A DNA stretch of 59,143 nt from Candidatus Peregrinibacteria bacterium CG2_30_44_17 (lineage in GTDB: Bacteria; Patescibacteriota; Gracilibacteria; UBA1369; UBA12470): positions 1 through 59,143 of the forward strand of contig MNZJ01000039.1 in assembly GCA_001873565.1 (NCBI GenBank). The letters are read 5' to 3'. Every line of letters starts with the position of its first letter. Position 1 is the first letter of the stretch. Under the pieces are notes generated by a model. The model worked only from the letters and a program-made list of their open reading frames with translations. It was not told the origin of the DNA and ran no database searches. The translations under genes and the position numbers were made by a program. Below are positions 16,536-25,894 of the stretch, piece after piece.

Positions 16536-17231
16536 TTAAAAAATTTCATGCCTAATGTCTTGTACGGAAACGCCGTGCTCAACAAAAAAATGCTTAGTTT
16601 CGTCAACCATGGCTTTGTTCCCGCATAGATAAACTTGGATATTGGAAAAATCAAAATTCTCTTCTGCAATGATAGAAGTGACTCGTCCTTGACGGCCATC
16701 CCAAGGGCTGTCATCAGGACGTGACAGTGAGAGTATGACATCGAAATTCTCATGTTCGGCAGCCAATTTCTCAAACTCTTCACGCCAAAATACATCATTG
16801 AAATGTCTCAGACCGAAGAAAAGCCTCATCTTGCGGGCATCGCCACTCTCCAAAAGAGATCGTATCATCGAGTTGATAGGAGCAATTCCGGTTCCCGTGG
16901 CGATAAAAACAAGATCCTTGCCGGAACTCTTATCGATGGCAAAATGCCCAAAAGGTCCTTTCATGGAAACGGAGTCACCTTCGGAAAGACCTCTTAAGAA
17001 ATTTGAGCCACGCCCGTCGCGTAGTTTGATTACAAGTTCTATCACGCCACTACCAGGTGTGCTGGCAATAGAGTAAGCACGACTTGCGGTTGGAGCCTGT
17101 TCATCGATAATATCAATCATTACAAATTGGCCCGCCTCAAAATGGAAATCCGTGTCCGGCTCGAATGAAAACTGCCTGACATCGGCAGTTAGCTCTTTTA
17201 CAGAAACAAGTTTTGCTCTAAAGTCTTTCAT
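16536..17231 (-). CDS. FAD-dependent oxidoreductase, ferredoxin-NADP reductase type
   Basis: 231-residue flavoprotein. FAD-binding beta-barrel with R-x-Y-S (SRAYSIASTPG, about 55) and a GRGSNFL segment; NAD(P)-binding domain with GTGIAPINSM (about 113), FGLRHFNDVFW, and the C-terminal CGNKAMVDETK. This is the core of the FNR superfamily without an iron-sulfur or other electron-carrier domain, so it would pass electrons between NAD(P)H and a separate carrier such as ferredoxin, flavodoxin or a membrane heme protein. It sits between a lipoprotein gene and divergent aroD. The redox partner is not evident in the window. Confidence 0.88.
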   Translation of the reverse strand: MKDFRAKLVSVKELTADVRQFSFEPDTDFHFEAGQFVMIDIIDEQAPTASRAYSIASTPGSGVIELVIKLRDGRGSNFLRGLSEGDSVSMKGPFGHFAIDKSSGKDLVFIATGTGIAPINSMIRSLLESGDARKMRLFFGLRHFNDVFWREEFEKLAAEHENFDVILSLSRPDDSPWDGRQGRVTSIIAEENFDFSNIQVYLCGNKAMVDETKHFFVEHGVSVQDIRHEIF

Positions 17232-17271
17232 AGCGACACGCAGTTTAACAGAAAATTAATAATAAAGCACA

Positions 17272-17931
17272 TTGCAAAATAAGATCAAATATTGTTTGCC
17301 GATACAGGCAAAAACATTAGAAGAGATTGAAACTAGAATATCCAAAAAAGCTGATATTATAGAAATCTGGCTCGATCACCTGCATGAGATCGATTTTGCA
17401 AAGCTTAAAAGCCTAAGACGCAAGGTCGGCAAACCATTCTTGTACGTATGCAAAGGCAAGCGTGAAAAAGGACTTTTTCGCGGGACGGAAAAGGAACGCA
17501 TAGAGGTGCTAATCAAGGCGACCAGTTGTGGTGACTATATAGATGTAGATATCAGAACGGATAAGGCGCTGATCAAAAAGCTGGCACTTAGTGCGAAAAA
17601 ACTAATAATTTCGTACCATAATTTCGAAAAGACGCCAATAAACCTTGCAAGGACTTACGACAAGATGCGCAGTCTCAAGCCTGACGTAATCAAATTTTCC
17701 ACTAAGATTAATAAGAGCCGTGATATAGGCGAACTTTTCAAACTAATAATAAAAGCGGAGGCCGACAATCAACCAATTATTACTCTGGGAATGGGTGAAA
17801 AAGGAAAAATCACAAGAATCCTTGCGCCTCAGGCAGGAAATTACTTATACTATGCCCCGCTCAACAAAGAAGACGCTACGGCTCCTGGACAAATGACGTA
17901 CAATGAGCTGCAGGAATACTGGAACTACTAA
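17272..17931 (+). CDS. aroD: 3-dehydroquinate dehydratase, type I
   Basis: Third step of the shikimate pathway: dehydration of 3-dehydroquinate to 3-dehydroshikimate by Schiff base. The 219-residue barrel shows the catalytic pair: His in LIISYHNFEKTP and Lys in VIKFSTKINKSRD, plus EIWLDHL near the N-terminus, LGMGEKGKITRI and the C-terminal substrate loop ATAPGQM. Start appears to be TTG, with TAATAA about 10 nt upstream that may be a -10 of a leaderless message. ychF follows after 11 nt, also with TTG, so both are probably co-transcribed. No other shikimate gene lies in the window. Confidence 0.9.
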   Translation: MQNKIKYCLPIQAKTLEEIETRISKKADIIEIWLDHLHEIDFAKLKSLRRKVGKPFLYVCKGKREKGLFRGTEKERIEVLIKATSCGDYIDVDIRTDKALIKKLALSAKKLIISYHNFEKTPINLARTYDKMRSLKPDVIKFSTKINKSRDIGELFKLIIKAEADNQPIITLGMGEKGKITRILAPQAGNYLYYAPLNKEDATAPGQMTYNELQEYWNY

Positions 17932-17942
17932 CTACCTCCACT

Positions 17943-19037
17943 TTGGGACTTAAAATAGGCATCGTAGGACTACCAAACGTAGGGAAATCAACGCTTTTCA
18001 ACGCACTTACAAGGACAAAAGGCGCAGAAGCTGCGAACTATCCTTTTTGCACTATAGAGCCTAATGTCGGGATAGTAGAGGTCCCGGACGAAAGGATGAA
18101 ACAGCTTTCCGACATAGTGAATCCGCAAAAAATCATACCGACTATTATAGAGTTTGTTGATATTGCCGGACTTGTTGAAGGTGCGAGTAAGGGCGAGGGG
18201 CTTGGTAATAAATTCCTTGCCCACATAAGGGAATGTGACGCCATTGCACAAGTGGTCAGGGTCTTTGAAGACCCAAACATCACTCATGTACATGAGAAAA
18301 TAGACCCGAAACGCGATATAGAGATTATAGAATCGGAGTTACTGCTGGCCGATCTGCAGACTCTGGAGAGTCGTCTGACAAAAGCAAGGACAGCGGCAAA
18401 ATCCAACGACAAAGATGCCGTGAAATACGCCGACTTGGTCGGGAAAATACACGACGAACTTAATGCGGGCAATCTCGCGCACCGTCTCGATTTAACGCCT
18501 GATGAAAAAGTGGCTATCAAGGACTTACATCTTTTGACGGCAAAGCCTGTGATGTATATAGCCAACATGCATGAAAACGATGTGGCAAGAGCAAGTACTG
18601 ACGAACTTAGAGCATTACTAAGCACACACGAATCGGCCAGAATCATACCGATTTCAGCCAGGATCGAAGAAGAACTTATCGGTTTTTCGGATGAAGAAGC
18701 TCGTGAGTTTCTTGCCGAAATGGGACTCAAGGAAACAGGACTCAACGCATTAATACGCCACGCGTATGACATTTTGGATCTCCGAACTTACTTCACTGCA
18801 AGTGAAAAAGAGGTAAGGGCATGGACGATCAAAGCAGGTGATCTTGCACCGCGTGCAGCAGGTGTGATTCACACGGATTTTGAAAAAGGATTTATCAAAG
18901 CAGAGGTAATAAATTGCGAACATTATATAAATCATGGAGGCGAGACTGGCGCAAAAGAAAAAGGTCTGCTAAAAATAGAAGGGAAAGATTACGAAGTACA
19001 AGATGGTGACGTTATGCATTTCAGATTTTCTTCATAA
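17943..19037 (+). CDS. ychF: Ribosome-binding ATPase YchF
   Basis: Obg-related P-loop NTPase that prefers ATP and binds ribosomes. 364 residues, full length. G1 [14 protein letters not shown], switch region [14 protein letters not shown]3 [20 protein letters not shown], and NMHE in place of the usual NKxD, which is the family's ATP-specificity signature. A helical insert follows, then the C-terminal TGS-like domain ([20 protein letters not shown]...[10 protein letters not shown]). The start is TTG, and confidently so because [16 protein letters not shown] is the canonical N-terminus. Confidence 0.97.
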   Translation: MGLKIGIVGLPNVGKSTLFNALTRTKGAEAANYPFCTIEPNVGIVEVPDERMKQLSDIVNPQKIIPTIIEFVDIAGLVEGASKGEGLGNKFLAHIRECDAIAQVVRVFEDPNITHVHEKIDPKRDIEIIESELLLADLQTLESRLTKARTAAKSNDKDAVKYADLVGKIHDELNAGNLAHRLDLTPDEKVAIKDLHLLTAKPVMYIANMHENDVARASTDELRALLSTHESARIIPISARIEEELIGFSDEEAREFLAEMGLKETGLNALIRHAYDILDLRTYFTASEKEVRAWTIKAGDLAPRAAGVIHTDFEKGFIKAEVINCEHYINHGGETGAKEKGLLKIEGKDYEVQDGDVMHFRFSS

Positions 19038-19075
19038 AAACAAACTCTTTAAAATATACTTTAACCCAAACCAAA

Positions 19076-19558
19076 ATGAAAAAGGTTATATCGCTTCTAG
19101 CAGTGACTTCTCTGATGGTTGTCCTAACCGGATGTCTAAACATAGAACTTACATCTCCGGACGAAGGAACAACAACAACATCAAGCACAACAAGCACTAC
19201 AACAACGACTGCTGATGCAACATGGCCTTCAGATTTCCCGCTTAACCCAGCGTGGGAAGTTTCAAGCCAGTCAAGTTCTAACTACGGTTCTGACGTATAC
19301 TTGTCTGTAACTCAAACTTGCGACAGCTGTACGGCTGAAGAAGTTATGGAATATTACAGGGGAGTTATGGCAGACAACGGATGGACGGAATACTCTTACT
19401 CAGAATCTTCAGATGAGTACTGGGGAGACTCTGTTATGATCAGCTTTGACAAAGGCCTCGATAAATATGCATCTATAGATTACAGCGTATACGATTACGG
19501 ATACGGAGACGGACCGGAAGTCTCAATCTACATCAGTTACAGCGAATATTACTACTAG
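19076..19558 (+). CDS. Small lipoprotein with Thr/Ser-rich linker
   Basis: 160-residue predicted lipoprotein: signal peptide with lipobox LTGC (Cys 20), a Thr/Ser linker (TTTTSSTTSTTTTTAD) that could be glycosylated or act as a wall spacer, then a small globular domain. In that domain SVTQTCDSCTAEEVMEYYRGVMADNGWTEYSYSESSDEYW resembles the domain seen in many short exported lipoproteins where a displacement of the form 'yY...L...GW' is typical. Leader taacccaaaccaaaATG lacks a Shine-Dalgarno. Stop codons of this gene and the convergent exchanger overlap in CTAG. Function unknown. Confidence 0.78.
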   Translation: MKKVISLLAVTSLMVVLTGCLNIELTSPDEGTTTTSSTTSTTTTTADATWPSDFPLNPAWEVSSQSSSNYGSDVYLSVTQTCDSCTAEEVMEYYRGVMADNGWTEYSYSESSDEYWGDSVMISFDKGLDKYASIDYSVYDYGYGDGPEVSIYISYSEYYY

Positions 19559-20502
19559 AGTAAAAACAGCTTAACGCTAACGAATAGAGCGTAAATTGCT
19601 ACTAGAATCGACGCCTCACCGCGACTCAGGGTGAGGCGTTTTCTATGAAGCAGCAATAGTGCTGCGACAGAAGAAACAAACCAGAAAGGTATGTCAAAAG
19701 TCAGCATAGACAAATCAGCCTCGAATCCATGAAAGAGAGCTCCAAGACTTGTGGAGAGCAGGGGATCGGTAATATTGCTACCTATAAGAGTGCCTATGGC
19801 AATGCCGGGCGACCTCTTTATAGCGCCTGTAACAGCCGTGCTAAGTTCTGGAAGGCAAGTTGCAACGCCAACGATCATCACTCCGATAAAAGACTCAGAC
19901 AGTCCGTAAGCTTGTGCGATAAGGATGGAATGATCAAGGACGATATCAGCTGAAACAATAAGCAGAGCTATCCCAATGAGTAAGAACAAAATCCTAACTC
20001 CAAAAGGGTAGCCTTGAGGCTCATGTTCGCCAAGGTCTACAGCTTGTTTCGCCAAGTGGTCGTGCTTTGTCGTAAAAATCAAGTAGCTTATATAAATTGC
20101 AATGAGTAGCACAGCTTCAATTTGCGTCATATGTCCCCCTGTAAAAAGCATAATCCAGAAAAGGGCGATTGATATAAGAAGCATTACTCCATCGATTCTT
20201 AGAGCCTTCTCGTCGGCGGTGATCTTGTGAATAAGACCGGCGATTCCAAGGATCAAGGTGATCTGAGCCAAACAAGAACCGACCATGCTTCCTATAGCTA
20301 TGTCGGAAGCCTCTCTTGCTCCAGAGAATATAGAGACCATGATCTCGGGTAAGCTTGTTCCAATACTGACGATAGTTAGACCTATAAGCATTTCCGAAAC
20401 GCCAAATCTGTGAGCTATTGATTTGCCGGAGCTGACGACTAGGTTTGATCCGAGCCAGAGTCCGATAAGTCCTCCAATCATAATCAATATTTCACTTTGC
20501 AT
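19555..20502 (-). CDS. Sodium/calcium exchanger family (CaCA) membrane protein
   Basis: 315-residue membrane protein of the YrbG/CaCA family with about ten helices built as two inverted halves. The two alpha-repeats, which hold the cation sites, are GLTIVSIGTSLPEIMVSI..IAIGSMVGSCLAQI (about residues 42-83) and GVMIVGVATCLPELSTAV..IAIGTLIGSNITDP (about 205-245). The SGSN-type motif is degenerate in the first half (SMVGSC) but clear in the second. Probable Na+- or H+-coupled cation antiporter of the cytoplasmic membrane. Monocistronic; divergent from the HisA paralogue. Confidence 0.88.
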   Translation of the reverse strand: MQSEILIMIGGLIGLWLGSNLVVSSGKSIAHRFGVSEMLIGLTIVSIGTSLPEIMVSIFSGAREASDIAIGSMVGSCLAQITLILGIAGLIHKITADEKALRIDGVMLLISIALFWIMLFTGGHMTQIEAVLLIAIYISYLIFTTKHDHLAKQAVDLGEHEPQGYPFGVRILFLLIGIALLIVSADIVLDHSILIAQAYGLSESFIGVMIVGVATCLPELSTAVTGAIKRSPGIAIGTLIGSNITDPLLSTSLGALFHGFEADLSMLTFDIPFWFVSSVAALLLLHRKRLTLSRGEASILVAIYALFVSVKLFLL

Positions 20503-20508
20503 CGGTAT

Positions 20509-20537
20509 TTGTTTTTAAAAAGGTAAGCAAGTATTAT
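20509..20537 (+). promoter_or_regulatory. Leaderless promoter of the HisA paralogue
   Basis: TTGTTT (20509-20514), 17-nt spacer, TATTAT (20532-20537), then six bases and the ATG at 20544. Transcription would start on the A of the start codon. Confidence 0.7.
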
Positions 20538-20543
20538 CACAGT

Positions 20544-21263
20544 ATGGAAATTATCCCAAGCATATACTTACAGGAAGGGAAGATAGTCTCTTGGTACAAA
20601 GGTAAGCAAAACGACCAAAAGAAAACATACTACAAAGAGCCTCTGCACATGGCTCGGTTCTTCGCGTCGGAAGGTGCGATCAAACTGCAAATAATAGATT
20701 TGGGTGGGACTTTGTCGGGATCATTGCAACATACCAAAATGATTAAGAAAATCTGTAGCGGTATTAAGTCGGAGGTCCAACTCGGCGGAGGTATAAGAAC
20801 CATGGAAGAAGTTGAAAGGGCTTTTGAATTAGGCGCAACAAGAGTCCTGCTCGGAGTGTCATCGATCAAGATATTAAAAGAAGCCCTGACAAAATACGGA
20901 CCGAATAAAATAATCATGGGAATCAAAGGAAACTATAATAAGGTCGACACAGATTTCACCTTGGACGGAGGGGTGCCGGAGGTCACAGACTTGGCGAAGC
21001 AAATACAGAAGGTTGGAGTGACGCAATTGATTTACAAAGACATGCAGACGGAAGGAGCTATGTATCATCCCAATTTCGACATGATAGAAAAGATTATTTA
21101 CGAAACAGACGGCAAAATGGACATATATAGTTCCGGAGGTACTGCGGACGAATATGACTTAAAGCTCCTGCGAGAAACCGGAACAAAAGGCGTAATTATC
21201 GGCAGAGCATTCATGGAGAACGCGCTGGATTTTAGAAAACTGAGAGAGATGTATGAAGGTTAG
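20544..21263 (+). CDS. HisA-like TIM-barrel protein lacking catalytic aspartates
   Basis: 239-residue (beta-alpha)8 protein of the HisA/HisF family. Phosphate-binding motifs are kept: [24 protein letters not shown] and [10 protein letters not shown]. However, the general acid/base Asp at position 8 (PAID in the true HisA) is Tyr here (PSIY), and the second catalytic Asp (SLDIKDG) aligns with Lys in MGIKGNYN. It therefore probably does not isomerise ProFAR and may be a regulator, a scaffold or an enzyme with another ribosyl-phosphate substrate. A bona fide hisA lies 1.3 kb away in the convergent his operon. Its stop overlaps the hisIE stop in TTAG. Confidence 0.75.
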   Translation: MEIIPSIYLQEGKIVSWYKGKQNDQKKTYYKEPLHMARFFASEGAIKLQIIDLGGTLSGSLQHTKMIKKICSGIKSEVQLGGGIRTMEEVERAFELGATRVLLGVSSIKILKEALTKYGPNKIIMGIKGNYNKVDTDFTLDGGVPEVTDLAKQIQKVGVTQLIYKDMQTEGAMYHPNFDMIEKIIYETDGKMDIYSSGGTADEYDLKLLRETGTKGVIIGRAFMENALDFRKLREMYEG

Positions 21264-21817
21264 GTTTTGGACCGTTTTTTAAGCTCATCGACGATGTCAG
21301 ACAACCCCATATCCCTTGCAGCAAGCAGGACTAACATGTGATACGTGAGGTCCGCACATTCTTCAGAGAGACGCTGGTCGGATTCATCAAGGGCAGCTCT
21401 TACAACCTCATCGGCCTCTTCGGTAATTTTCGGACAGATGCCATCAAGACCTTTCTCAAACAAAGAAGTTGTATATGATCCTTCTGGCATTTTTGATTTG
21501 CGGTCAACTATCAAACTCTCGAGTGTTCGCAAAAAAGCGTTAGAGAAACAACTTACGCTTCCTGTGTGACAAGTAGGTCCTTTTGGATTAACTTTGATTA
21601 GAAGCGCATCACTATCACAATCATCAACAATTTCACATACTCGCAGAATATTGCCGGAAGTTTCGCCTTTCATCCAGAGAGTCTTGCGACTGCGACTCCA
21701 AAAGTGGACGTTGCCGGTTTCCTCTGTTAGACGCAGAGCATCGTCATTCATATAGCCAAGCATAAGTACCTGTTTGGTATTAACATCTTGAATTATTGCC
21801 GGTATCAACTTTTTCAT
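21260..21817 (-). CDS. hisIE: Bifunctional phosphoribosyl-AMP cyclohydrolase/phosphoribosyl-ATP pyrophosphatase
   Basis: Catalyses histidine steps 2 and 3. 185 residues: HisI domain first ([19 protein letters not shown], metal site [12 protein letters not shown] and zinc ligands in [10 protein letters not shown]), then the HisE domain (about residues 105-185) with [14 protein letters not shown] and [15 protein letters not shown], the MazG-like metal site. The order and fusion match the common HisIE. It is the last gene of the operon, overlapping hisF by 4 nt (ATGA), which suggests coupled translation. Confidence 0.95.
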   Translation of the reverse strand: MKKLIPAIIQDVNTKQVLMLGYMNDDALRLTEETGNVHFWSRSRKTLWMKGETSGNILRVCEIVDDCDSDALLIKVNPKGPTCHTGSVSCFSNAFLRTLESLIVDRKSKMPEGSYTTSLFEKGLDGICPKITEEADEVVRAALDESDQRLSEECADLTYHMLVLLAARDMGLSDIVDELKKRSKT

Positions 21818-22566
21818 AATCTTACGGTTATATTTTTAGATCTTAAAAATTCTTTGGCCTCACGAATCGAATATTCAGAGTAGTGAAAAATGCTTGCAGC
21901 GAGCAGTGCGTCGGCACCGGCAGAGGCACCTTCGTACAAATGCTCCAAATTGCCAACTCCACCCGATGCGATCACGGGAATTTCAACATTCTCGGAAATT
22001 AATCTTAGTAGTTCAAGATCGTACCCTTCGTAAGTACCATCGGCATCAATTGAGTTAAGACAAATTTCACCGGCACCAAGACGAGCCACTTCCTGCGCCC
22101 AAGTAAGGGCATCAATACTGGTTGCAACACGTCCGCCATTGATAACAACTTGAAAACCGTTGGAGACACGCAAAGCATCTATTCCTACAACAACACATTG
22201 GGATCCGAAAGCGCGAGCACCTTCGCTGATGAGCGAAGGATTTTTCACAGCGGCTGAGTTTATAGAAACTTTCTCAGCCCCGGATAATAAGACGGACCGC
22301 ATATCACCTACAGTACGAATACCACCTCCGACAGAGAACGGTATGAAGATCTCTTTGGCAACTTGTCTAACGACATCAAGCATAATTTCCCTGCCACGAG
22401 GAGAAGCGGAAATATCATAAAAAACTATCTCATCCGCACCTTGTTCATAATACTTACGCGCAGCCAGGACGGGGTCTCCAATATCTACGTTTTTCTGGAA
22501 CTTTATACCTTTCGTAAGGCGCCCGTCACGCACATCAAGGCATGGAATAATACGTTTGGCTAACAT
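21814..22566 (-). CDS. hisF: Imidazole glycerol phosphate synthase, cyclase subunit
   Basis: TIM-barrel subunit that joins PRFAR with ammonia from HisH to give IGP and AICAR. 250 residues, normal length. Catalytic Asp residues are present in [16 protein letters not shown] (D11) and [10 protein letters not shown] (about D130); phosphate sites in [22 protein letters not shown] and [12 protein letters not shown]. Start codon overlaps the end of hisA by 7 nt, and its stop overlaps hisIE by 4 nt. Confidence 0.97.
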   Translation of the reverse strand: MLAKRIIPCLDVRDGRLTKGIKFQKNVDIGDPVLAARKYYEQGADEIVFYDISASPRGREIMLDVVRQVAKEIFIPFSVGGGIRTVGDMRSVLLSGAEKVSINSAAVKNPSLISEGARAFGSQCVVVGIDALRVSNGFQVVINGGRVATSIDALTWAQEVARLGAGEICLNSIDADGTYEGYDLELLRLISENVEIPVIASGGVGNLEHLYEGASAGADALLAASIFHYSEYSIREAKEFLRSKNITVRL

Positions 22567-23255
22567 GATAAGGCTTGTTTAAGTGTTAATGTCCCCTCGT
22601 ACAAAGCTTTGCCAATAATAGCTCCATTTGCGCCAAGTTCACGCAGTTGCTTAATATCGTCAATACTTGAAACTCCGCCGGCAACAATTATTTCAAAACC
22701 TTTGTTAAGAAACTGTGAGACAGCATCTGTGTTAACTCCGGCAAGCATGCCGTCACGACTGATGTCGGTAACAATTAGAGTGCGTATGCCAACTAGTCTC
22801 ATTCTTTGCAAAAAATCCTCTATCGATATATCAGAAGTCTCACGCCAACCACGTATGGCAATGAGGCCATCCTTGATATCCAATGAGATCACGATTCTGT
22901 TATCACCAAAATCACTAATAATCCGCTGTATCAAGCTTGTATCATCAACTGCAGCTGTGCTCATGATGATACGCTCAGCTCCGGAATCAAGAAGCATTTT
23001 GGCATCATTGTAAGTACGAATCCCTCCGCCGACTTGTTTTGGCACATCAATTCTGGAGATGGTGTCAAAATTCACAGGCAGGCCTTGTTTGGCTCCATCC
23101 AGGTCAACAACATGGACCATACCGGCTCCGTCATTTTGAAAAGTCCGCGCAACTTCAAGCGGATCTAGGTTGTACTTTTGTACATTGTCATATTCGCCAC
23201 GAGTAAGCCTAACGCATTTGCCGTCGATAATGTCTATTGCCGGATAGATTTTCAT
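22560..23255 (-). CDS. hisA: ProFAR isomerase
   Basis: Isomerises ProFAR to PRFAR (histidine step 4). 231 residues when started at the ATG giving [13 protein letters not shown]; this ATG overlaps the hisH stop as ATGA, the same coupling used elsewhere in this operon, so I prefer it to an ATG 9 nt upstream. Catalytic Asp 8 (PAID) and Asp 126 (SLDIKDG), plus the [11 protein letters not shown] loop and phosphate motifs VGGGIRT and AGGVSS, are intact. This contrasts with the degenerate paralogue downstream. Confidence 0.96.
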   Translation of the reverse strand: MKIYPAIDIIDGKCVRLTRGEYDNVQKYNLDPLEVARTFQNDGAGMVHVVDLDGAKQGLPVNFDTISRIDVPKQVGGGIRTYNDAKMLLDSGAERIIMSTAAVDDTSLIQRIISDFGDNRIVISLDIKDGLIAIRGWRETSDISIEDFLQRMRLVGIRTLIVTDISRDGMLAGVNTDAVSQFLNKGFEIIVAGGVSSIDDIKQLRELGANGAIIGKALYEGTLTLKQALSC

Positions 23256-23830
23256 AACTCGCAAAAATTAAGTAATAATCGTAGGCCCACCTCTCCGGAT
23301 TTCTCGGGGTGGAACTGCACACCGTAGAAGTTGTCTTTTTTTAGGGCAGAGGCGAAATGGTATCCATAATCGGTCTGTGAGATAGCATAAGGCGTCTCTA
23401 CGCAGTAAGAGTTCACAAAATAAAAATAAGCATCATCGGAGATTCCTGCAAAAAGAGGATCATTGTAAATCTGCGAGACAGTATTCCATCCGATCTGAGG
23501 CACTTTAAGATCACATGTGAATTTTCTCGCTTCGCCATCAACGATATCAAGGCAAGCAGTATCATTCTCTTCGGAATAAGGCATCAAAAGCTGCATCCCA
23601 AGGCAAATTCCAAGAAATGGGCGAGTAATAGTAGGAAGCACTGCGTCAAAGCCGGTAGCACGTAACATCGCCATTGCACTGCCGGCAGCACCGACACCCG
23701 GAAAAATAATTTTGGAATCATCTCGAAGCTCGATAGGAGACGAAATGATCTCGTATTCTTGTCCTAATTTTGTAAGCGCATTCGCAACACTTGCAAGATT
23801 ACCTGCGCCATAGTCAATGATTTGAATCAT
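23252..23830 (-). CDS. hisH: Imidazole glycerol phosphate synthase, glutaminase subunit
   Basis: Class I glutamine amidotransferase that feeds ammonia to HisF. 192 residues. The nucleophile Cys is in PFLGICLGMQLL, with the His-Glu pair in GVQFHPEKSGEVG; the oxyanion strand is IIFPGVGAAGSAM. Starts inside the hisB stop (4-nt overlap) and ends inside the hisA start. Complete catalytic triad, so functional. Confidence 0.97.
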   Translation of the reverse strand: MIQIIDYGAGNLASVANALTKLGQEYEIISSPIELRDDSKIIFPGVGAAGSAMAMLRATGFDAVLPTITRPFLGICLGMQLLMPYSEENDTACLDIVDGEARKFTCDLKVPQIGWNTVSQIYNDPLFAGISDDAYFYFVNSYCVETPYAISQTDYGYHFASALKKDNFYGVQFHPEKSGEVGLRLLLNFCEL

Positions 23831-24417
23831 AATGTTCCTTTTGTAGATGGTAATAGGTCGGGATTCTTCATGTCCTTGGATATGGCCATTTTCATCGCTC
23901 TGGCAAAAGCCTTGAAAATAGCTTCGATTTTGTGGTGTTCATTCCTTCCATATTTGAGTTCTATGTGTACATTCGCAATGAGGTTATCAGCAATCGCCTG
24001 AAAAAAATCTTGTAGGAGTTCGGTAGGGAACTGCCCAACGTATTCGCGCTTTGGCTTGTAATTGAATACGAGATAACTGCGACCTCCCAGATCAAGTGCA
24101 CACATAGCCAAAGTTTCGTCCATAGGGAGCAGGAATCCATACCTCTCAATGCCTTTCTTGTCACCTAGGGCCTCCCTAAGGGCTTGGCCAAGACAAATCC
24201 CTATGTCTTCAACAGTGTGGTGTTCGTCGATATTCAGATCCCCATTCGCTTTTACAGCAACGTCTATGCCAGAGTGTTTCGCAAAAAGCTCAAGCATGTG
24301 GTCAAAAAATCCAATTCCGGTGGAGATGTCGCGCTCTCCTGTTCCATCAAGGTTTACGGACACCTCTATTTGAGTCTCGTAAGTTTTACGTTTGACTGTG
24401 GATTTACGCATTTGCAA
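23827..24417 (-). CDS. hisB: Imidazoleglycerol-phosphate dehydratase
   Basis: Mn-dependent dehydration of IGP (histidine step 6). 196 residues, a stand-alone dehydratase equal to the C-terminal half of E. coli HisB. Both metal-binding repeats are seen: FFDHMLELFAKHSG..DEHHTVEDIGICLGQAL and GRNEHHKIEAIFKAFARAM, with the C-terminal STKG tail. The phosphatase usually fused to HisB in enterobacteria is instead on HisC here. Overlaps the upstream gene by 14 nt; an ATG 6 nt downstream is a possible alternative start. Confidence 0.96.
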   Translation of the reverse strand: MQMRKSTVKRKTYETQIEVSVNLDGTGERDISTGIGFFDHMLELFAKHSGIDVAVKANGDLNIDEHHTVEDIGICLGQALREALGDKKGIERYGFLLPMDETLAMCALDLGGRSYLVFNYKPKREYVGQFPTELLQDFFQAIADNLIANVHIELKYGRNEHHKIEAIFKAFARAMKMAISKDMKNPDLLPSTKGTL

Positions 24418-25894
24418 TTGTGGTTAAAAAATTACCATTCAGTTCTCCCTTAATTCCTCGTATGCCAATGTTTGATGCAAGTTCCATGTCGCTCTCGCGA
24501 TCACCAACAACAAAAGACGCGGCATAATTCATAGGGGTCGTATCCAAAAACTTGCGAACCATGCCGATTTTTGGTTTGCGACACTCGCAGTTGTCTTGCG
24601 GGAAGTGTGGACATATAAAAACATCATCAAACTCTATGCCGACGTCGCGCAGATCTCGAATCATCTTGTCCTGAACGAGCCAAAAATTTTCTTCGGGGAA
24701 ACTGTCGGTACCGAGACCATCTTGGTTGGTCACCATGACAAGCATGTAGCCTTCCTTTCGCAGTTTTCGTAGTCCCTCGATAACTCCTGGCAGCATCTCA
24801 TATTTTTCCAGCGAGTCATTCTGGAAATCTATTTGGTTCTCAGAGAGGATAACGCCGTCACGATCAATGAATGCAACTTTTTTGAGAAGTTTCGCAAGTT
24901 CGGTTAAGAATCGATCATTCTCGTAGGTGGTGCCAATAGAAATCCTCAAGCAATTCTCCATCTTCGGCATACTACTGCGATCCCTAATAACAACGCCGCA
25001 CTCTTGGAGAGCACGTTGGATATCGGATGCATTAGGTACTTTAAAAACTAAGAAATTCGCATCAGAAGGAAGTACGGTAAGGCCGAACATCTGCAGGGCA
25101 GACTTGACGCGATCTCTCTCGCTTAAAATCGAAGTCACATCAAATCCTTCACGCAAAACACCTGCGGCAATCTCTTGAGATGGCACCGGCACGTTGTATG
25201 GTGGCTTAACCTTGTTTAGAGCATCAATAATCTCCTCGCAAGCGATTGCAAATCCTACGCGAACTCCGGCAGCACCCCAAGCCTTGGAAAGCGTTCTCGT
25301 AACAACAAGATTTTTGTATCCCAAAACTTCTTTCGCCAAAGATATATCGCCTGCGAATTCAATATAAGCCTCATCCACAACGACAATTCCGTCAAACCCT
25401 TCGCACAGTGCAAAAACATCCTGTTCCCGAATCAAATTGCCGGTTGGATTATTTGGGCTACACACAAAAATAATCTTAGTATCCGGGACACAAGCCGAGA
25501 GCGTAGTCTCAACATCAATCTGGAAATCATCTGTGAGCATTATAGAAATCACTTGAACATCATTAATGTCAGCGCAGACACGATACATGCCATAAGTTGG
25601 ATCAAGGGTGATAACACAGTCCCTCTTGGGCTCGCAAAAAACACGAAATAGCAGGTCGATCACCTCATCAGAACCACTTCCTGCGAATATGTTTGAACTT
25701 GGAATGCCAACAAAATCACTATATAGATTCCTGACTTCTGTAGAATATGGATCAGGATATCGATTGTACCGCCCACGTGGATTTTCATTAGCATCAAGGA
25801 GTATACCGGTATCCGCATTGGCCGTTTGTCTAGCCGAAGTATATGCCTTGAGATTGGCAATATTAGGCCTAAAAAGTTTTGTAACGTCTTTCAT
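24404..25894 (-). CDS. hisC: HisC-HisN fusion: histidinol-phosphate aminotransferase and histidinol-phosphatase
   Basis: 496 residues made of two enzymes. Residues 1 to about 338 are a PLP-dependent HisC: LLDANENPRG, AGSGSDEVIDLLFR, SPNNPTGN, VVDEAY and the PLP lysine in TRTLSKAWGAAGVRVG. From about 340 follows a HAD-type histidinol-phosphatase: AFIDRDGVIL with nucleophile D344, VTNQDGLGT, the zinc site CPHFPQDNCECRKPK and VVGDRESDMELA. These catalyse steps 7 and 8, which are consecutive. The phosphatase is most closely like HisB-N of E. coli, where it is fused to the dehydratase instead. The fusion appears intact, with no stop or frame change at the junction. Confidence 0.93.
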   Translation of the reverse strand: MKDVTKLFRPNIANLKAYTSARQTANADTGILLDANENPRGRYNRYPDPYSTEVRNLYSDFVGIPSSNIFAGSGSDEVIDLLFRVFCEPKRDCVITLDPTYGMYRVCADINDVQVISIMLTDDFQIDVETTLSACVPDTKIIFVCSPNNPTGNLIREQDVFALCEGFDGIVVVDEAYIEFAGDISLAKEVLGYKNLVVTRTLSKAWGAAGVRVGFAIACEEIIDALNKVKPPYNVPVPSQEIAAGVLREGFDVTSILSERDRVKSALQMFGLTVLPSDANFLVFKVPNASDIQRALQECGVVIRDRSSMPKMENCLRISIGTTYENDRFLTELAKLLKKVAFIDRDGVILSENQIDFQNDSLEKYEMLPGVIEGLRKLRKEGYMLVMVTNQDGLGTDSFPEENFWLVQDKMIRDLRDVGIEFDDVFICPHFPQDNCECRKPKIGMVRKFLDTTPMNYAASFVVGDRESDMELASNIGIRGIKGELNGNFLTTIANA

